Of a stretch of DNA of 64,000 nucleotides, positions 50,872 through 59,180 are shown in pieces (the first letter of the stretch is position 1; each line of letters begins with the position of its first letter). The stretch comes from Nocardioides eburneiflavus (GTDB taxonomy: Bacteria; Actinomycetota; Actinomycetes; Propionibacteriales; Nocardioidaceae). The stretch covers positions 4,402,001-4,466,000 of the forward strand of contig NZ_SRRO01000001.1 in the NCBI RefSeq assembly GCF_004785795.1, given 5' to 3'. The notes beneath the pieces are model-generated. The model worked only from the letters and a program-made list of their open reading frames with translations, made no database searches and was not told where the DNA came from. The position numbers were made by a program, and so were the translations under genes.

Positions 50872-51771
50872 GTGCACGCCCAGCAGACCCGCCGTACGAC
50901 CCTGCTGGCCGCGCTGGTGCTGCTCGCGCTGGCCGCGAGCTGGGGGTCGACGTTCTTCATGATCAAGGACCTCCTCGACCGGGTCCCGACGCTCGACTTC
51001 CTCGCCGTACGGTTCACGATCGCCTCGCTGGTGCTGGTGGTCGTCGCGCCGAAGGCCCTCGGCCGGCTCTCCCCCGTCGTCCGCCGCCACGCGGTGGTCC
51101 TCGGGCTCCTCTACGGCCTGGCCCAGATCCTCCAGACCGCTGGCCTGGCGCACACGCCCGCCAGCATCAGCGGCTTCGTCACCGGCCTGTACGTCGTGTG
51201 CACGCCGCTGCTCGCGGCGGCGATCCTGCGTACCCGGATCCCGCCGATCACGTGGGCGGCCGTCGCGCTCGCCACCGTCGGGCTGGGCGTGCTGGCCCTC
51301 AACGGGTTCAGCATCGGCTACGGCGAGCTCATCACCCTGGCCTCGGCCGTCCTGTACGCCCTGCACATCGTCGGGCTCGGCGCCTGGTCCAGCGCGCAGG
51401 ACGCGGTCGGCATGACGATCCTGCAGATCATGGTGATCGCCGTCGTGTGCACGCTGGCGACCGTGCACGACGGGATCGTGCTGCCGGACCGGTCGGGCGA
51501 CTGGCTGTCGGTGGCCTACATGGCCGTGGTCGTCGGCGCCGCAGGACTCCTCGGCCAGACGTGGGCACAGGCCCACCTGGCACCGACGCGCAGCGCGATC
51601 ATCATGAGCATGGAGCCGGTCTTCGCCTCCTTCTTCGCGGTCTGGCTCGGCGGCGAGGACCTCACCACGCGGCTCCTCCTGGGCGGTGGCATGGTGCTCG
51701 TCGCGATGCTGGCCGTCGAGCTCGCCCCGCGCCGGGTCGTCGAGGGAGAGGTCCCGCACATCGCCGTGTGA
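50872..51771 (+). CDS. EamA/DMT family transporter
   Basis: 299 residues with ten predicted membrane helices arranged as two EamA repeats. Signatures include ALAASWGSTFFMIKDLLDRVP and the second-repeat AQAHLAPTRSAIIMSMEPVFASFFAVWLGGE. Drug/metabolite transporter superfamily, substrate unknown. It lies 17 bp after the kinase gene and may also be read from that transcript. Confidence 0.9.
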   Translation: MHAQQTRRTTLLAALVLLALAASWGSTFFMIKDLLDRVPTLDFLAVRFTIASLVLVVVAPKALGRLSPVVRRHAVVLGLLYGLAQILQTAGLAHTPASISGFVTGLYVVCTPLLAAAILRTRIPPITWAAVALATVGLGVLALNGFSIGYGELITLASAVLYALHIVGLGAWSSAQDAVGMTILQIMVIAVVCTLATVHDGIVLPDRSGDWLSVAYMAVVVGAAGLLGQTWAQAHLAPTRSAIIMSMEPVFASFFAVWLGGEDLTTRLLLGGGMVLVAMLAVELAPRRVVEGEVPHIAV

Positions 51772-51817
51772 CGCGCCCCGATCGTGATTTCACCGGGTCC
51801 CGGTGGACGCGTCCCCC

Positions 51818-51823
51818 TATCGT
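51818..51823 (+). promoter_or_regulatory. -10 for a leaderless zinc-ribbon protein mRNA
   Basis: TATCGT, 7 nt before the GTG at 51831. Confidence 0.55.
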
Positions 51824-51830
51824 GGGGCGC

Positions 51831-52907
51831 GTGGACAGCTGCGTGTCGTGCGGGGCCGAGCTCGGCGTGGGCCGGTTCTGCCTCAACTGCGGACACCCGA
51901 TCGGGGCGCCCGCGCCTGCGCCGGCGCGCCCGCGCCTCGCCCCCGCACCCGTTCCGGTCGAGCAGCAGCCGATCGCTCCGCCTGTCCAGGCAGCCGACCC
52001 GACGCCGGTCGCGCCGACGAGCCCGCCCGAGGTTCCGGTCGAGGGCTCGACCCAGCCGCCGCTCCACTCCCCGACCCAGCCCACGGTCCGCCCCCCGGCC
52101 GCGCGCCGGGCCGAGCCGCCGGCCCCCGCCCCCGCCCGTACCCGACCCGAGTGGGACCCGCGCGACGAGCTGCTGCCCTACGAGGAGGTCGACGAGGTCG
52201 ACCTCCCGGCTGTCCGGGGCCACGCCTGGTTGTACTGGATCGCCGGCGCCGCGCTGCTCGTGGCACTGGTCCTCGTGCTGCTGGAGGTCCTCGAGTCCGA
52301 CGACACCGCGGTCGACGCCACCGCCGCGGTGGACGGCACGGCCTCGACGGAGTCCTCGCAGGAGGCGGGAGCGAACGAGGAGGCCGCAGCGGGGCAGGAC
52401 GAGGCGCAGCCGCCGGAGGGCGTGGGCAAGCGCCGCGAGCTGGCCGGCACGGTCACCTTCGACGTGCCGGGCACCGCCCCGCCGACGCAGGACTTCGACG
52501 GCAGCCTGGTCGCCTACGAGGCCGGCCAGATGGGCGACGGCGACCCGAGCACCGCGTGGCGCATCGCCGGCGACGCCACCGGGCAGAAGATCACGATGAC
52601 CCTGCCCGAGACCGCCGTGATCCACCGCCTCGGGATCGTCAACGGCTATGCCAAGAACGTCGCCGGCGTGGCGTGGTACCCCAACAACCGGCGCATCCTC
52701 ACCGCGACGTGGCAGTTCGCCGACGGCTCCGCGATCGAGCAGACCTTCGCCGAGCGCCCCGGGCTGCAGATGATGAAGGTGCCGCCGGTGGCGACGAGGA
52801 CGCTCTCCATCACCATCAACGCCGTGACCCCTCCGGGGAGCGGCAGCCTGGGGCGCGACTACACCGCGATCAGCGAGGTCTCGATCATCGGCCAGCGAGC
52901 CGGCTGA
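51831..52907 (+). CDS. Zinc-ribbon single-pass membrane protein with discoidin-like C-terminal domain
   Basis: 358 residues from GTG at 51831. A zinc ribbon opens the protein ([22 protein letters not shown]). A long Pro/Ala-rich cytoplasmic linker follows to about residue 135, then one membrane helix (about 140-160, [22 protein letters not shown]), a Glu/Ala/Ser-rich segment and a C-terminal beta domain (about 225-358). The latter has [33 protein letters not shown] and [19 protein letters not shown], as in NADase-type glycan-binding or discoidin-like folds. Possible envelope carbohydrate sensor. The stop overlaps the threonine aldolase gene by 23 bp. Confidence 0.8.
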   Translation: MDSCVSCGAELGVGRFCLNCGHPIGAPAPAPARPRLAPAPVPVEQQPIAPPVQAADPTPVAPTSPPEVPVEGSTQPPLHSPTQPTVRPPAARRAEPPAPAPARTRPEWDPRDELLPYEEVDEVDLPAVRGHAWLYWIAGAALLVALVLVLLEVLESDDTAVDATAAVDGTASTESSQEAGANEEAAAGQDEAQPPEGVGKRRELAGTVTFDVPGTAPPTQDFDGSLVAYEAGQMGDGDPSTAWRIAGDATGQKITMTLPETAVIHRLGIVNGYAKNVAGVAWYPNNRRILTATWQFADGSAIEQTFAERPGLQMMKVPPVATRTLSITINAVTPPGSGSLGRDYTAISEVSIIGQRAG

Positions 52908-53886
52908 GCACCACGGCCGCGCGCTCGGCGTCGGCCGGGGTGACGTCGAGGTGGGTGACCAGGCGTACGGCGCGCGGGCCGACGGCCGCGATCCGCACCC
53001 CCTCCTCCGCCGCCCGCTCCACGAACGACGCCGCGTCGGGTCGGTCGACCACCACGATGTTGGTCTCGACCGTGTCCGGGTCCAGGCCGAGCGCCTCGCC
53101 GAGCAGCCGGGCGTGGGCGTGGTCGTCGGCCAGCCGCTCGACGTGGTGGTCGAGGGCGTACGCCCCTGCCGCCGCGAGTACGCCGACCTGCCGCATCCCG
53201 CCGCCGAGGCGCTTGCGGCGTACGCGTGCCTCCGCGACCGCGTCGGTCGAGCCGACCAGCAGCGACCCGATCGGGGCGCCGAGCCCCTTCGACAGGCACA
53301 CGGCGAGCACGTCGGCGACCCGGCCGTACTCGACGAGCGGGGTGCCCGTGGCGACGTGTGCGTTCCAGAGCCGGGCGCCGTCGAGGTGGACCCGCGTGCC
53401 GCTCCGGTCGGCCCACGCACGCAGTGCGCGCAGGTCGTCGACCGGGAGCACCGCGCCGCCGGCGAAGTTGTGCGTGTTCTCCACCGACACCGCCGCGGTC
53501 CGCACGAAGAACGGACCCATGTCGGGGGCGTGCATCGACTCGATGGCGGCGAGGTCGACCTGGCCGCGGGGCTGCGTCCACGTGCGCATCGTGATGCCGC
53601 TGATCGCACCGTGGGCGCCGAGCTCCGCGCGGGCGATGTGGGCGGAGGACTCGCAGAGCACCTCCTCGCCCGGGGACACCACGCTCGCCACGGCCAGCAC
53701 GTTGGCCATCGACCCGGTCGGGGTGAACAGCGCCGCCTCGTGGCCGAACAGCTCCGCGACCCGCTCCTGCAGCGCGGCGGTCGTGGGGTCCTCGCCGTAG
53801 ACGTCGTCGCCCACCTCCGCGCGCGCCATCGCCTCGCGCATCCCGGGCGTCGGGCGGGTCAGGGTGTCGGAGCGCAGGTCGATCAC
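52885..53886 (-). CDS. ltaE: Low-specificity threonine aldolase
   Basis: 333-residue PLP enzyme of the beta-eliminating lyase family that cleaves L-threonine to glycine and acetaldehyde. Conserved elements are [71 protein letters not shown] and the PLP lysine in [17 protein letters not shown]. Convergent with the zinc-ribbon gene. GTG start at 53886. Confidence 0.95.
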   Translation of the reverse strand: MIDLRSDTLTRPTPGMREAMARAEVGDDVYGEDPTTAALQERVAELFGHEAALFTPTGSMANVLAVASVVSPGEEVLCESSAHIARAELGAHGAISGITMRTWTQPRGQVDLAAIESMHAPDMGPFFVRTAAVSVENTHNFAGGAVLPVDDLRALRAWADRSGTRVHLDGARLWNAHVATGTPLVEYGRVADVLAVCLSKGLGAPIGSLLVGSTDAVAEARVRRKRLGGGMRQVGVLAAAGAYALDHHVERLADDHAHARLLGEALGLDPDTVETNIVVVDRPDAASFVERAAEEGVRIAAVGPRAVRLVTHLDVTPADAERAAVVLSRLAGR

Positions 53887-53960
53887 GGCGTCATCCCATC
53901 ACGTGCGCTCGCGGTCCGGCGAGCGGTGGTGGAGCCACGTCCCAGCGCGTCGTCGGCACG

Positions 53961-54239
53961 ACTGGACGTACGCCGTGGACGCCTGACGTACGGCATGCCG
54001 TACGTCGAGCGGACGTTGGTCCGCTCGACCCGCGCCGTGGCGCCCGGCCAGCGACTGGACGTACGCCGTGGACGCCTGACGTACGGCATGCCGTACGTCG
54101 AGCGGACGTTGGTCCGCTCGACCCGCGCCGTGGCCCCCGGCCAGCGGCTGGACGTACGCCGTGGACGCCTGACGCACGCCATGACGTACGTCGAGCGGAC
54201 GTTGGTCCGCTCGACCACACCCGTGCCCGGCGTGCGAGC
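53961..54239. repeat. Three 93-bp tandem repeats, each with two hairpins
   Basis: Copies start at 53961, 54054 and 54147 (period exactly 93). Each has a 22-bp palindrome (53985-54006, 54078-54099; degenerate in copy 3) centred on GGCATGCC, and an 11-bp stem with 4-nt loop GTCGAGCGGAC-GTTG-GTCCGCTCGAC (54004-54029 in copy 1). The period is a multiple of three and frames stay open across it, but no start or family supports a protein. It fills a 393-bp gap between the ltaE and aroG units. Confidence 0.95.
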
Positions 54240-54279
54240 CAGGGCCGCCGACGCAGCCAGGGCGCGTACGCGACAGCGC

Positions 54280-55656
54280 TCAGGCCTTCCGCAGCATCTC
54301 CGCGACGAGGAACGACAGCTCGAGGGACTGCACGCGGTTGAGGCGCGGGTCGCAGACGGACTCGTAGCGGTGGGCAAGGCCGACCTCGTCGATCTCCTCG
54401 CCGCCGCCGACGCACTCGGTGACGTCGTCACCGGTGAGCTCGACGTGGATGCCGCCCGGCCAGGTGCCGAGGGCACGGTGCACGTCGAAGAAGCCCTGCA
54501 CCTCCTCGATCACGTCGTCGAAGCGGCGGGTCTTGTAGCCCGACGACGCCTCGAAGGTGTTGCCGTGCATCGGGTCGCAGACCCAGGCCACGTTGAGGCC
54601 CTCGGCCGTGACCTTCTCGACCAGCGCGGGGAGCCCGTCGCGGATCTTGCCCGCGCCGAAGCGGGTGATGAAGGTGAGCCGGCCCGGGGTGTTGTCGGGG
54701 TTGAGCCGCGAGGCGTAGGCGAGGGCGTCGTCCGGGGTCGTCGTGGGCCCGAGCTTGATGCCGATCGGGTTCCGGATCTTCGACAGCAGCTCGATGTGCG
54801 CGCCGTCGAGCTGGCGGGTGCGCTCACCGATCCACACGAAGTGCGCGGAGACGTTGTAGGGCAGGTCGGTGCGCGAGTCGATGCGGGTCAGGGCCTGCTC
54901 GTACTCCAGCAGCAGCGCCTCGTGGCTGGAGTGGAAGTCGACGCGGTGGAACTCGTCGGGGTCGGCGCCGATGGCCTTCATGAAGGTGAGCGCGCGCTCG
55001 ATCTCGTCGGCCATCGCCTCGTAGCGCTGGCCGAACGGCGAGGACTGCACGAAGTCGGTGTTCCAGGTGTGCACCTGACGCAGGTCGGCGTAGCCGCCCG
55101 TGACGAAGGCGCGCACGAGGTTGAGCGTCGCGGCGGACGAGTTGTAGACCTCGACGAGGCGCTGGGGGTCGGGCACGCGCGCCTCGGGGGTGAAGTCGTA
55201 GCCGTTGACGGCGTCGCCGCGGTAGGCGGGGAGCGTCACGCCGTCGCGCGTCTCGAGGTCGCTGCTGCGCGGCTTGGCGTACTGGCCCGCGAGGCGGCCG
55301 AGCTTCACGACCGGCACCGACGCGGCGTACGTCAGCACGACGGCCATCTGCAGCAGCACCCGCAGCTTGTTGCGGACGTTGTCGGCGGTCACGCCGGCGA
55401 AGGTCTCGGCGCAGTCGCCGCCCTGGAGCAGGAAGGCCTCCCCGCGGGTGACCGCGGCGATCTTCTCGGTGAGGTCGTCGCACTCGCCCGCAAAGACCAG
55501 CGGCGGCGCGGTCCGCAGTCGGGCCACGGCAGCGTCGACCGCCCCGGAGTCGGGGTAGGTGGGCTGCTGGAGGGGCCCGAGCGCGTGCAGCTGCTCGAGG
55601 GTGGGGATGGCGGCCTGTCCTGAGGAGCCGAGGGACGAGGCGTCTCGAAGGGTCAC
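54280..55656 (-). CDS. aroG: Class II 3-deoxy-D-arabino-heptulosonate 7-phosphate synthase
   Basis: First enzyme of the shikimate pathway, condensing PEP and erythrose 4-phosphate. The 458 residues show FLLQGGDCAETFAGV (metal Cys), GRLAGQYAKPRSSD, HFVWIGERTRQLDGAHIE, GIKLGPTTTPDD, VCDPMHGNTFEA and GGIHVELTGDDVTEC. Full length for the plant-like class II enzyme (Rv2178c type), whose activity can depend on a partner chorismate mutase. TACCCT lies 6 nt before the GTG at 55656, suggesting a leaderless mRNA. The 93-bp repeats follow its stop. Confidence 0.97.
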   Translation of the reverse strand: MTLRDASSLGSSGQAAIPTLEQLHALGPLQQPTYPDSGAVDAAVARLRTAPPLVFAGECDDLTEKIAAVTRGEAFLLQGGDCAETFAGVTADNVRNKLRVLLQMAVVLTYAASVPVVKLGRLAGQYAKPRSSDLETRDGVTLPAYRGDAVNGYDFTPEARVPDPQRLVEVYNSSAATLNLVRAFVTGGYADLRQVHTWNTDFVQSSPFGQRYEAMADEIERALTFMKAIGADPDEFHRVDFHSSHEALLLEYEQALTRIDSRTDLPYNVSAHFVWIGERTRQLDGAHIELLSKIRNPIGIKLGPTTTPDDALAYASRLNPDNTPGRLTFITRFGAGKIRDGLPALVEKVTAEGLNVAWVCDPMHGNTFEASSGYKTRRFDDVIEEVQGFFDVHRALGTWPGGIHVELTGDDVTECVGGGEEIDEVGLAHRYESVCDPRLNRVQSLELSFLVAEMLRKA

Positions 55657-55662
55657 CGCTCA

Positions 55663-55668
55663 AGGGTA
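55663..55668 (-). promoter_or_regulatory. -10 for a leaderless aroG mRNA
   Basis: TACCCT (minus strand), 6 nt before the GTG at 55656. Confidence 0.6.
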
Positions 55669-55692
55669 CGGCGGGCGCGCCCCCGCGCCCGA

Positions 55693-55720
55693 ACCCTGAC
55701 CGCTCTCCGGGCGGTCGGGT
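55693..55720 (-). terminator. Terminator hairpin of the liv-type operon
   Basis: GACCGC (55698-55703) pairs with GCGGTC (55711-55716) over a 7-nt loop, extended by ACCC/GGGT with one bulged base. It lies 37 bp after the binding-protein stop and before the aroG start. Confidence 0.65.
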
Positions 55721-55756
55721 CCGGGCACGAGCGGCGTCCAGACCGGTTCGGAGTGG

Positions 55757-57043
55757 CTAGCCCTCGAAGCACGCCCCGTCGAAGGTGTGCTCGGACGCGG
55801 TCGGGCCGGCGGTGAAGTCCGACACGATGGTCACGCCCGACGGCGCCTCGGGGTCGACCTTGCTCAGGACCGACTCGCGGAAGATCGTCTCGTCGGGGTC
55901 ACCCGTCCGGTTGCCGGCCTCCTCGGGCAGCATGCCCTCGTAGTCGATGGTCTCCAGCGACTGGACCGCCTCCAGCAGGCCGGCACGGTCCTTGTCGTAG
56001 TCGCCCTCGAGCCACTCCTCCAGCGCCGCCTTCAGCGGGTAGGACCACGCCCAGCCGGCGGTGTAGCCGTCGTTGGGCTGGGCGACCTCGCCGAGCGCGT
56101 CGCGCATGGCCTGGTGGCCGGGCGTCTCGGTGCCGAAGGGCCCCCAGTAGCCGGACTGCATGTAGAGCGCCTCCAACGCCGGGGCGGCAGGGGTCTCCAG
56201 CAGTGCCGGGTTCCAGGTCGGACCGAGGCCGATGAACTGCCCCTGGAATCCCTGGGCGGCCGCCTGTCCGACGATGACAGCGGTCTCGGTCGGGCCGGTG
56301 CCGAGCAGGACGAGGTCGGGCTTCTGCTTCACGATCGCGCTGATCGCACCCGCCTGCGCCTCCTGGCCGGGTGCCGTCTCGACCCCGGTGAACTCGAGCC
56401 CGTTGGCCTCGGCGGCGATCTCGGCGCCCGCTGCGCCGTCACCGCCGTAGTCGCCGGGGAAGCCGACCGCCATCACCGAGGAGATGTCCTTCTCACCGAC
56501 CATGTAGTCGACGGCGTTCATGCCCTCGACGCAGTAGTTGGCGCCGGACTCGAGGATCGCGTCCTCGAAGGCCCATAGCGAGGTCCACGACGCCGGGGCG
56601 CCGACCATCTCGTCGCGGTCCATGTCGGGGATGATCGCCAGCGTGGTCGGCGAGCCCAAGGTCTGCGCGAGCGCCAGCACGTCGCCCTCGATCTCGCCGT
56701 AGACCTGCTGGTGGGTCTGCGGGTTGTAGAGGTTGTCCTTGACGTAGGTGGTCACGTCGATGTCGTAGCCACCGATGCCTCCGTCCTCGTTGACCCGGTT
56801 CCAGAACGCCGCCTGCGCCTCGGTGATCGGCACGCCCAGCGGCGCGAACGGCCCCTGGGTCAGGTCGGAGATGGTGCCGAGGTAGATGCACCCGTTGTCG
56901 GCGTTGACCGCGTCGGGGCACGCCTCGTCGCTGACACCCGGGGCGCTGACCGCCGACTCGCCGTCGGCCTCCCCACCACCGCGACAACCGGTGGCGAGCA
57001 GTGCCAGCGCGACGAGCAGCACTCCTGACTTCCTTGACTTCAC
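55757..57043 (-). CDS. Lipoprotein substrate-binding protein of a branched-chain-type ABC importer
   Basis: 428 residues. Signal peptide with lipobox (LLVALALLATGC, Cys at about 20), so LspA-processed and membrane-anchored. The periplasmic-binding type 1 fold is seen in GCIYLGTISDLTQGPFAPLGVPITEAQAAFW (short view), YGEIEGDVLALAQTLGSPTT and VMAVGFPGDYGGDGAAGAEIAAE. Substrate is not deducible; the context (acyl-CoA ligase in the operon) suggests a carboxylic acid rather than leucine. GTG start with GGAGA 7 nt upstream. Last gene of the operon, 47 bp after livM. Confidence 0.92.
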   Translation of the reverse strand: MKSRKSGVLLVALALLATGCRGGGEADGESAVSAPGVSDEACPDAVNADNGCIYLGTISDLTQGPFAPLGVPITEAQAAFWNRVNEDGGIGGYDIDVTTYVKDNLYNPQTHQQVYGEIEGDVLALAQTLGSPTTLAIIPDMDRDEMVGAPASWTSLWAFEDAILESGANYCVEGMNAVDYMVGEKDISSVMAVGFPGDYGGDGAAGAEIAAEANGLEFTGVETAPGQEAQAGAISAIVKQKPDLVLLGTGPTETAVIVGQAAAQGFQGQFIGLGPTWNPALLETPAAPALEALYMQSGYWGPFGTETPGHQAMRDALGEVAQPNDGYTAGWAWSYPLKAALEEWLEGDYDKDRAGLLEAVQSLETIDYEGMLPEEAGNRTGDPDETIFRESVLSKVDPEAPSGVTIVSDFTAGPTASEHTFDGACFEG

Positions 57044-57090
57044 GGTGCTCTCCTTTGTGTGTGTCCGGCCGCTCAGTAGCTACAGCACTG

Positions 57091-58272
57091 TCAGTAGCTG
57101 AAGGGCCAGCCTTTCCAGTAGTTGCGGATCCGGATCCAGATGCCGAAGAGCCCCCGCGGCTCGAACAGCAGGAAGCCGACGATGAGCAGGCCGTAGAGGA
57201 CCTGTTCGAGCTGGAACACGTTGGGGGTGTCGGTGACCTGGCCCGAGATGAAGGGCACGTACGCCGGGAGCTCGCGCGTCAGGGTGGGCAGCAGCGTGAT
57301 GAACAGCGCGCCCATGATGGCGCCGCTGACCGTGCCCGCACCCCCGATCAGCACCATCGCGATGAATTGCACCGACAGCAGCAGGCCGAAGGTGGACGGC
57401 TCGAAGAACCCGATGATGCTGTAGATCAGCGCTCCGGAGCAGCCGGCGTAGAACGACGAGATGGCGAACGCCACGGTCTTGGCACGAGGCAGGTTGATGG
57501 CCATCATCTCCGCGGCCATGTCACGGTCCCGGACGGCGGCGAAGGCCCGCCCCGTACGCGAGCGCGCCAGGTTGCGCGCCCCCAGGGCGAACACCAGCAT
57601 CAGCACGAGCATCAGCAGGTAGAACTTCTGGTCGGACGTCAGGAGGTCGCCGTCCCGGGCGAACTCGATGCCGAACAGCTCCGGCACCGCCGACTCACGA
57701 CCGACGCCCGCGCCGCCGGTGAGGTCGCTCCACTCGCGGAACAGGTGCTCGCCGATGAAGACCAGCCCCAGCGTGACGATGGCGAGGTAGAGCCCACGGA
57801 GCCGGGTGGCCAGCGGCGCCACGACCACGCCCGCGATGCCGGCCACGAGGCCGGCCGCGGGCAGCCACACGAGGATGTTGGTGATGCCGAAGCCGATGGT
57901 GCGCCCGTCCGGGTCGCCGGAGATCGCGGCGGCGGTGTAGGCGCCGACACCGAGGAAGAAGGCATGGCCGAGGGACACCTGTCCGGCCAGGCCGGTGATG
58001 ATGTTGAGCCCGAGCGCCCCGATCGCGAAGGCGTACGCCAGTGCGAGGGTGTTGAGGTGGTTGTCGGTCAGCATCTGCGACAGCCCGAAGGCGGTCAGGA
58101 CGATGATGCCGACCCAGATCCGCTTGGGCCGGGTGTTGAAGAGCGCCAGCTCCTGCGCGTACGACCGGTAGAGCTGCGGCCGGCCGGACGGTCGCCCGCC
58201 GCGGCGCGCCCGGGTCGCGGTCCCCCGCGCGGCGCCCGTCGAGCTCGTCGAGCCCGTCGAGAGGGTGGTCAT
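57091..58272 (-). CDS. livM: LivM-type ABC permease
   Basis: 393 residues with about nine membrane helices after a basic Ser/Thr/Gly-rich N-terminus of some 45 residues. LivM signatures: GLNIITGLAGQVSLGHAFFLGVGAYTAA (short view), GLYLAIVTLGLVFI, RTGRAFAAVRDRDMAAEMMAINL and VLIGGAGTVSGAIMGALF. ATG at 58272 overlaps the livH stop by 4 bases. Confidence 0.94.
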   Translation of the reverse strand: MTTLSTGSTSSTGAARGTATRARRGGRPSGRPQLYRSYAQELALFNTRPKRIWVGIIVLTAFGLSQMLTDNHLNTLALAYAFAIGALGLNIITGLAGQVSLGHAFFLGVGAYTAAAISGDPDGRTIGFGITNILVWLPAAGLVAGIAGVVVAPLATRLRGLYLAIVTLGLVFIGEHLFREWSDLTGGAGVGRESAVPELFGIEFARDGDLLTSDQKFYLLMLVLMLVFALGARNLARSRTGRAFAAVRDRDMAAEMMAINLPRAKTVAFAISSFYAGCSGALIYSIIGFFEPSTFGLLLSVQFIAMVLIGGAGTVSGAIMGALFITLLPTLTRELPAYVPFISGQVTDTPNVFQLEQVLYGLLIVGFLLFEPRGLFGIWIRIRNYWKGWPFSY

Positions 58273-59180
58273 ACGCGCCTCACCTCCGGCGTCCCGAAGA
58301 TGCCGTAGGGCTTGGCCAGCAGCACCAGCAGCATCAGGACGTAGGGAGAGACGACGGCGAAGTTGTCTCCCAGCCACGGCGCGTAGTCACGCTGGTAGGT
58401 GCCGACCAGGGACTCCACCACCCCGATGGCGAGCCCGCCGATCACAGCGCCCTCGAGGGAGTCTAGGCCGCCCAGGATGATCGCGGGGAGCGCCACCAGG
58501 GCCACGATCCAGATCTGCCGGTCGACGCCCGCCGAGATCGCGAGCAGCGACCCCGCCACGGCTGCGAGGGCGCCCGCCATCGCCCACGACAGGGCGAAGA
58601 CGCTGCCGACGCTGACGCCCTGGGTGAGGGCGGCCTCCTGGTCGAACGCCGCGGCCCGCATGGCGAGGCCGTGGCGGGTGTAGCGGTAGAACCAGAAGAG
58701 GACCGCGACGACGACGGCCAGCGTGGCCAGTGACACCAGGTGTCGCTCCTGCACGCGCAGGCCGGCGAGCTCCACCCGCTCGAGCCCCCACGGGTTGGGG
58801 ATGTTGCGGGCACCGAGGCCGATGAAACCGCTGGTCACGACCCGGACCACGATGTCGATCCCGATGGTGATGATCGCGACGACGAACGCCGGGCGTCCCA
58901 CCATCGGGCGGACCGCGCCCCGCTCGATCACCAGCGCGAACGCGGCGGTGAGCAGCGCCGCGACGGCCATCGAGGCGAAGAAGGAGAAGCCGGCGAAGAG
59001 CATCACGCCGAGCGCCGGCCCGACGTAGCTGGTGATCGTCGCACCGGTCAGCATCATGGCGGGCTGGGCGAAGCTGATCACGCCGGTCGACTTGTAGATG
59101 ATCACGAAGCCGAGCGCGAGCAGCGCATAGATCGCGCCCGAGCCGAGCCCGCGCAGCACCACTTCCAGGAAGTGGGTCAT
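58269..59180 (-). CDS. livH: LivH-type ABC permease
   Basis: 303 residues, eight or nine membrane helices. Signatures GLGSGAIYALLALGFVIIYKSTGVISFAQ (short view), HGLAMRAAAFDQEAALTQGVSVG, and IILGGLDSLEGAVIGGLAIGVVE. Overlaps the upstream acyl-CoA ligase gene by 4 bases. Confidence 0.95.
   Translation of the reverse strand: MTHFLEVVLRGLGSGAIYALLALGFVIIYKSTGVISFAQPAMMLTGATITSYVGPALGVMLFAGFSFFASMAVAALLTAAFALVIERGAVRPMVGRPAFVVAIITIGIDIVVRVVTSGFIGLGARNIPNPWGLERVELAGLRVQERHLVSLATLAVVVAVLFWFYRYTRHGLAMRAAAFDQEAALTQGVSVGSVFALSWAMAGALAAVAGSLLAISAGVDRQIWIVALVALPAIILGGLDSLEGAVIGGLAIGVVESLVGTYQRDYAPWLGDNFAVVSPYVLMLLVLLAKPYGIFGTPEVRRV

Noticed and set aside
53961..54239. CRISPR array
   Set aside because: No alternation of constant repeat and variable spacer; the whole 93-bp unit is repeated, and no cas genes are near.
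52951..55623. 890-codon plus-strand frame through ltaE, the 93-bp repeats and aroG
   Set aside because: Antisense to two clear genes; the 31-residue repeats it contains come from the 93-bp DNA repeat being a multiple of three.
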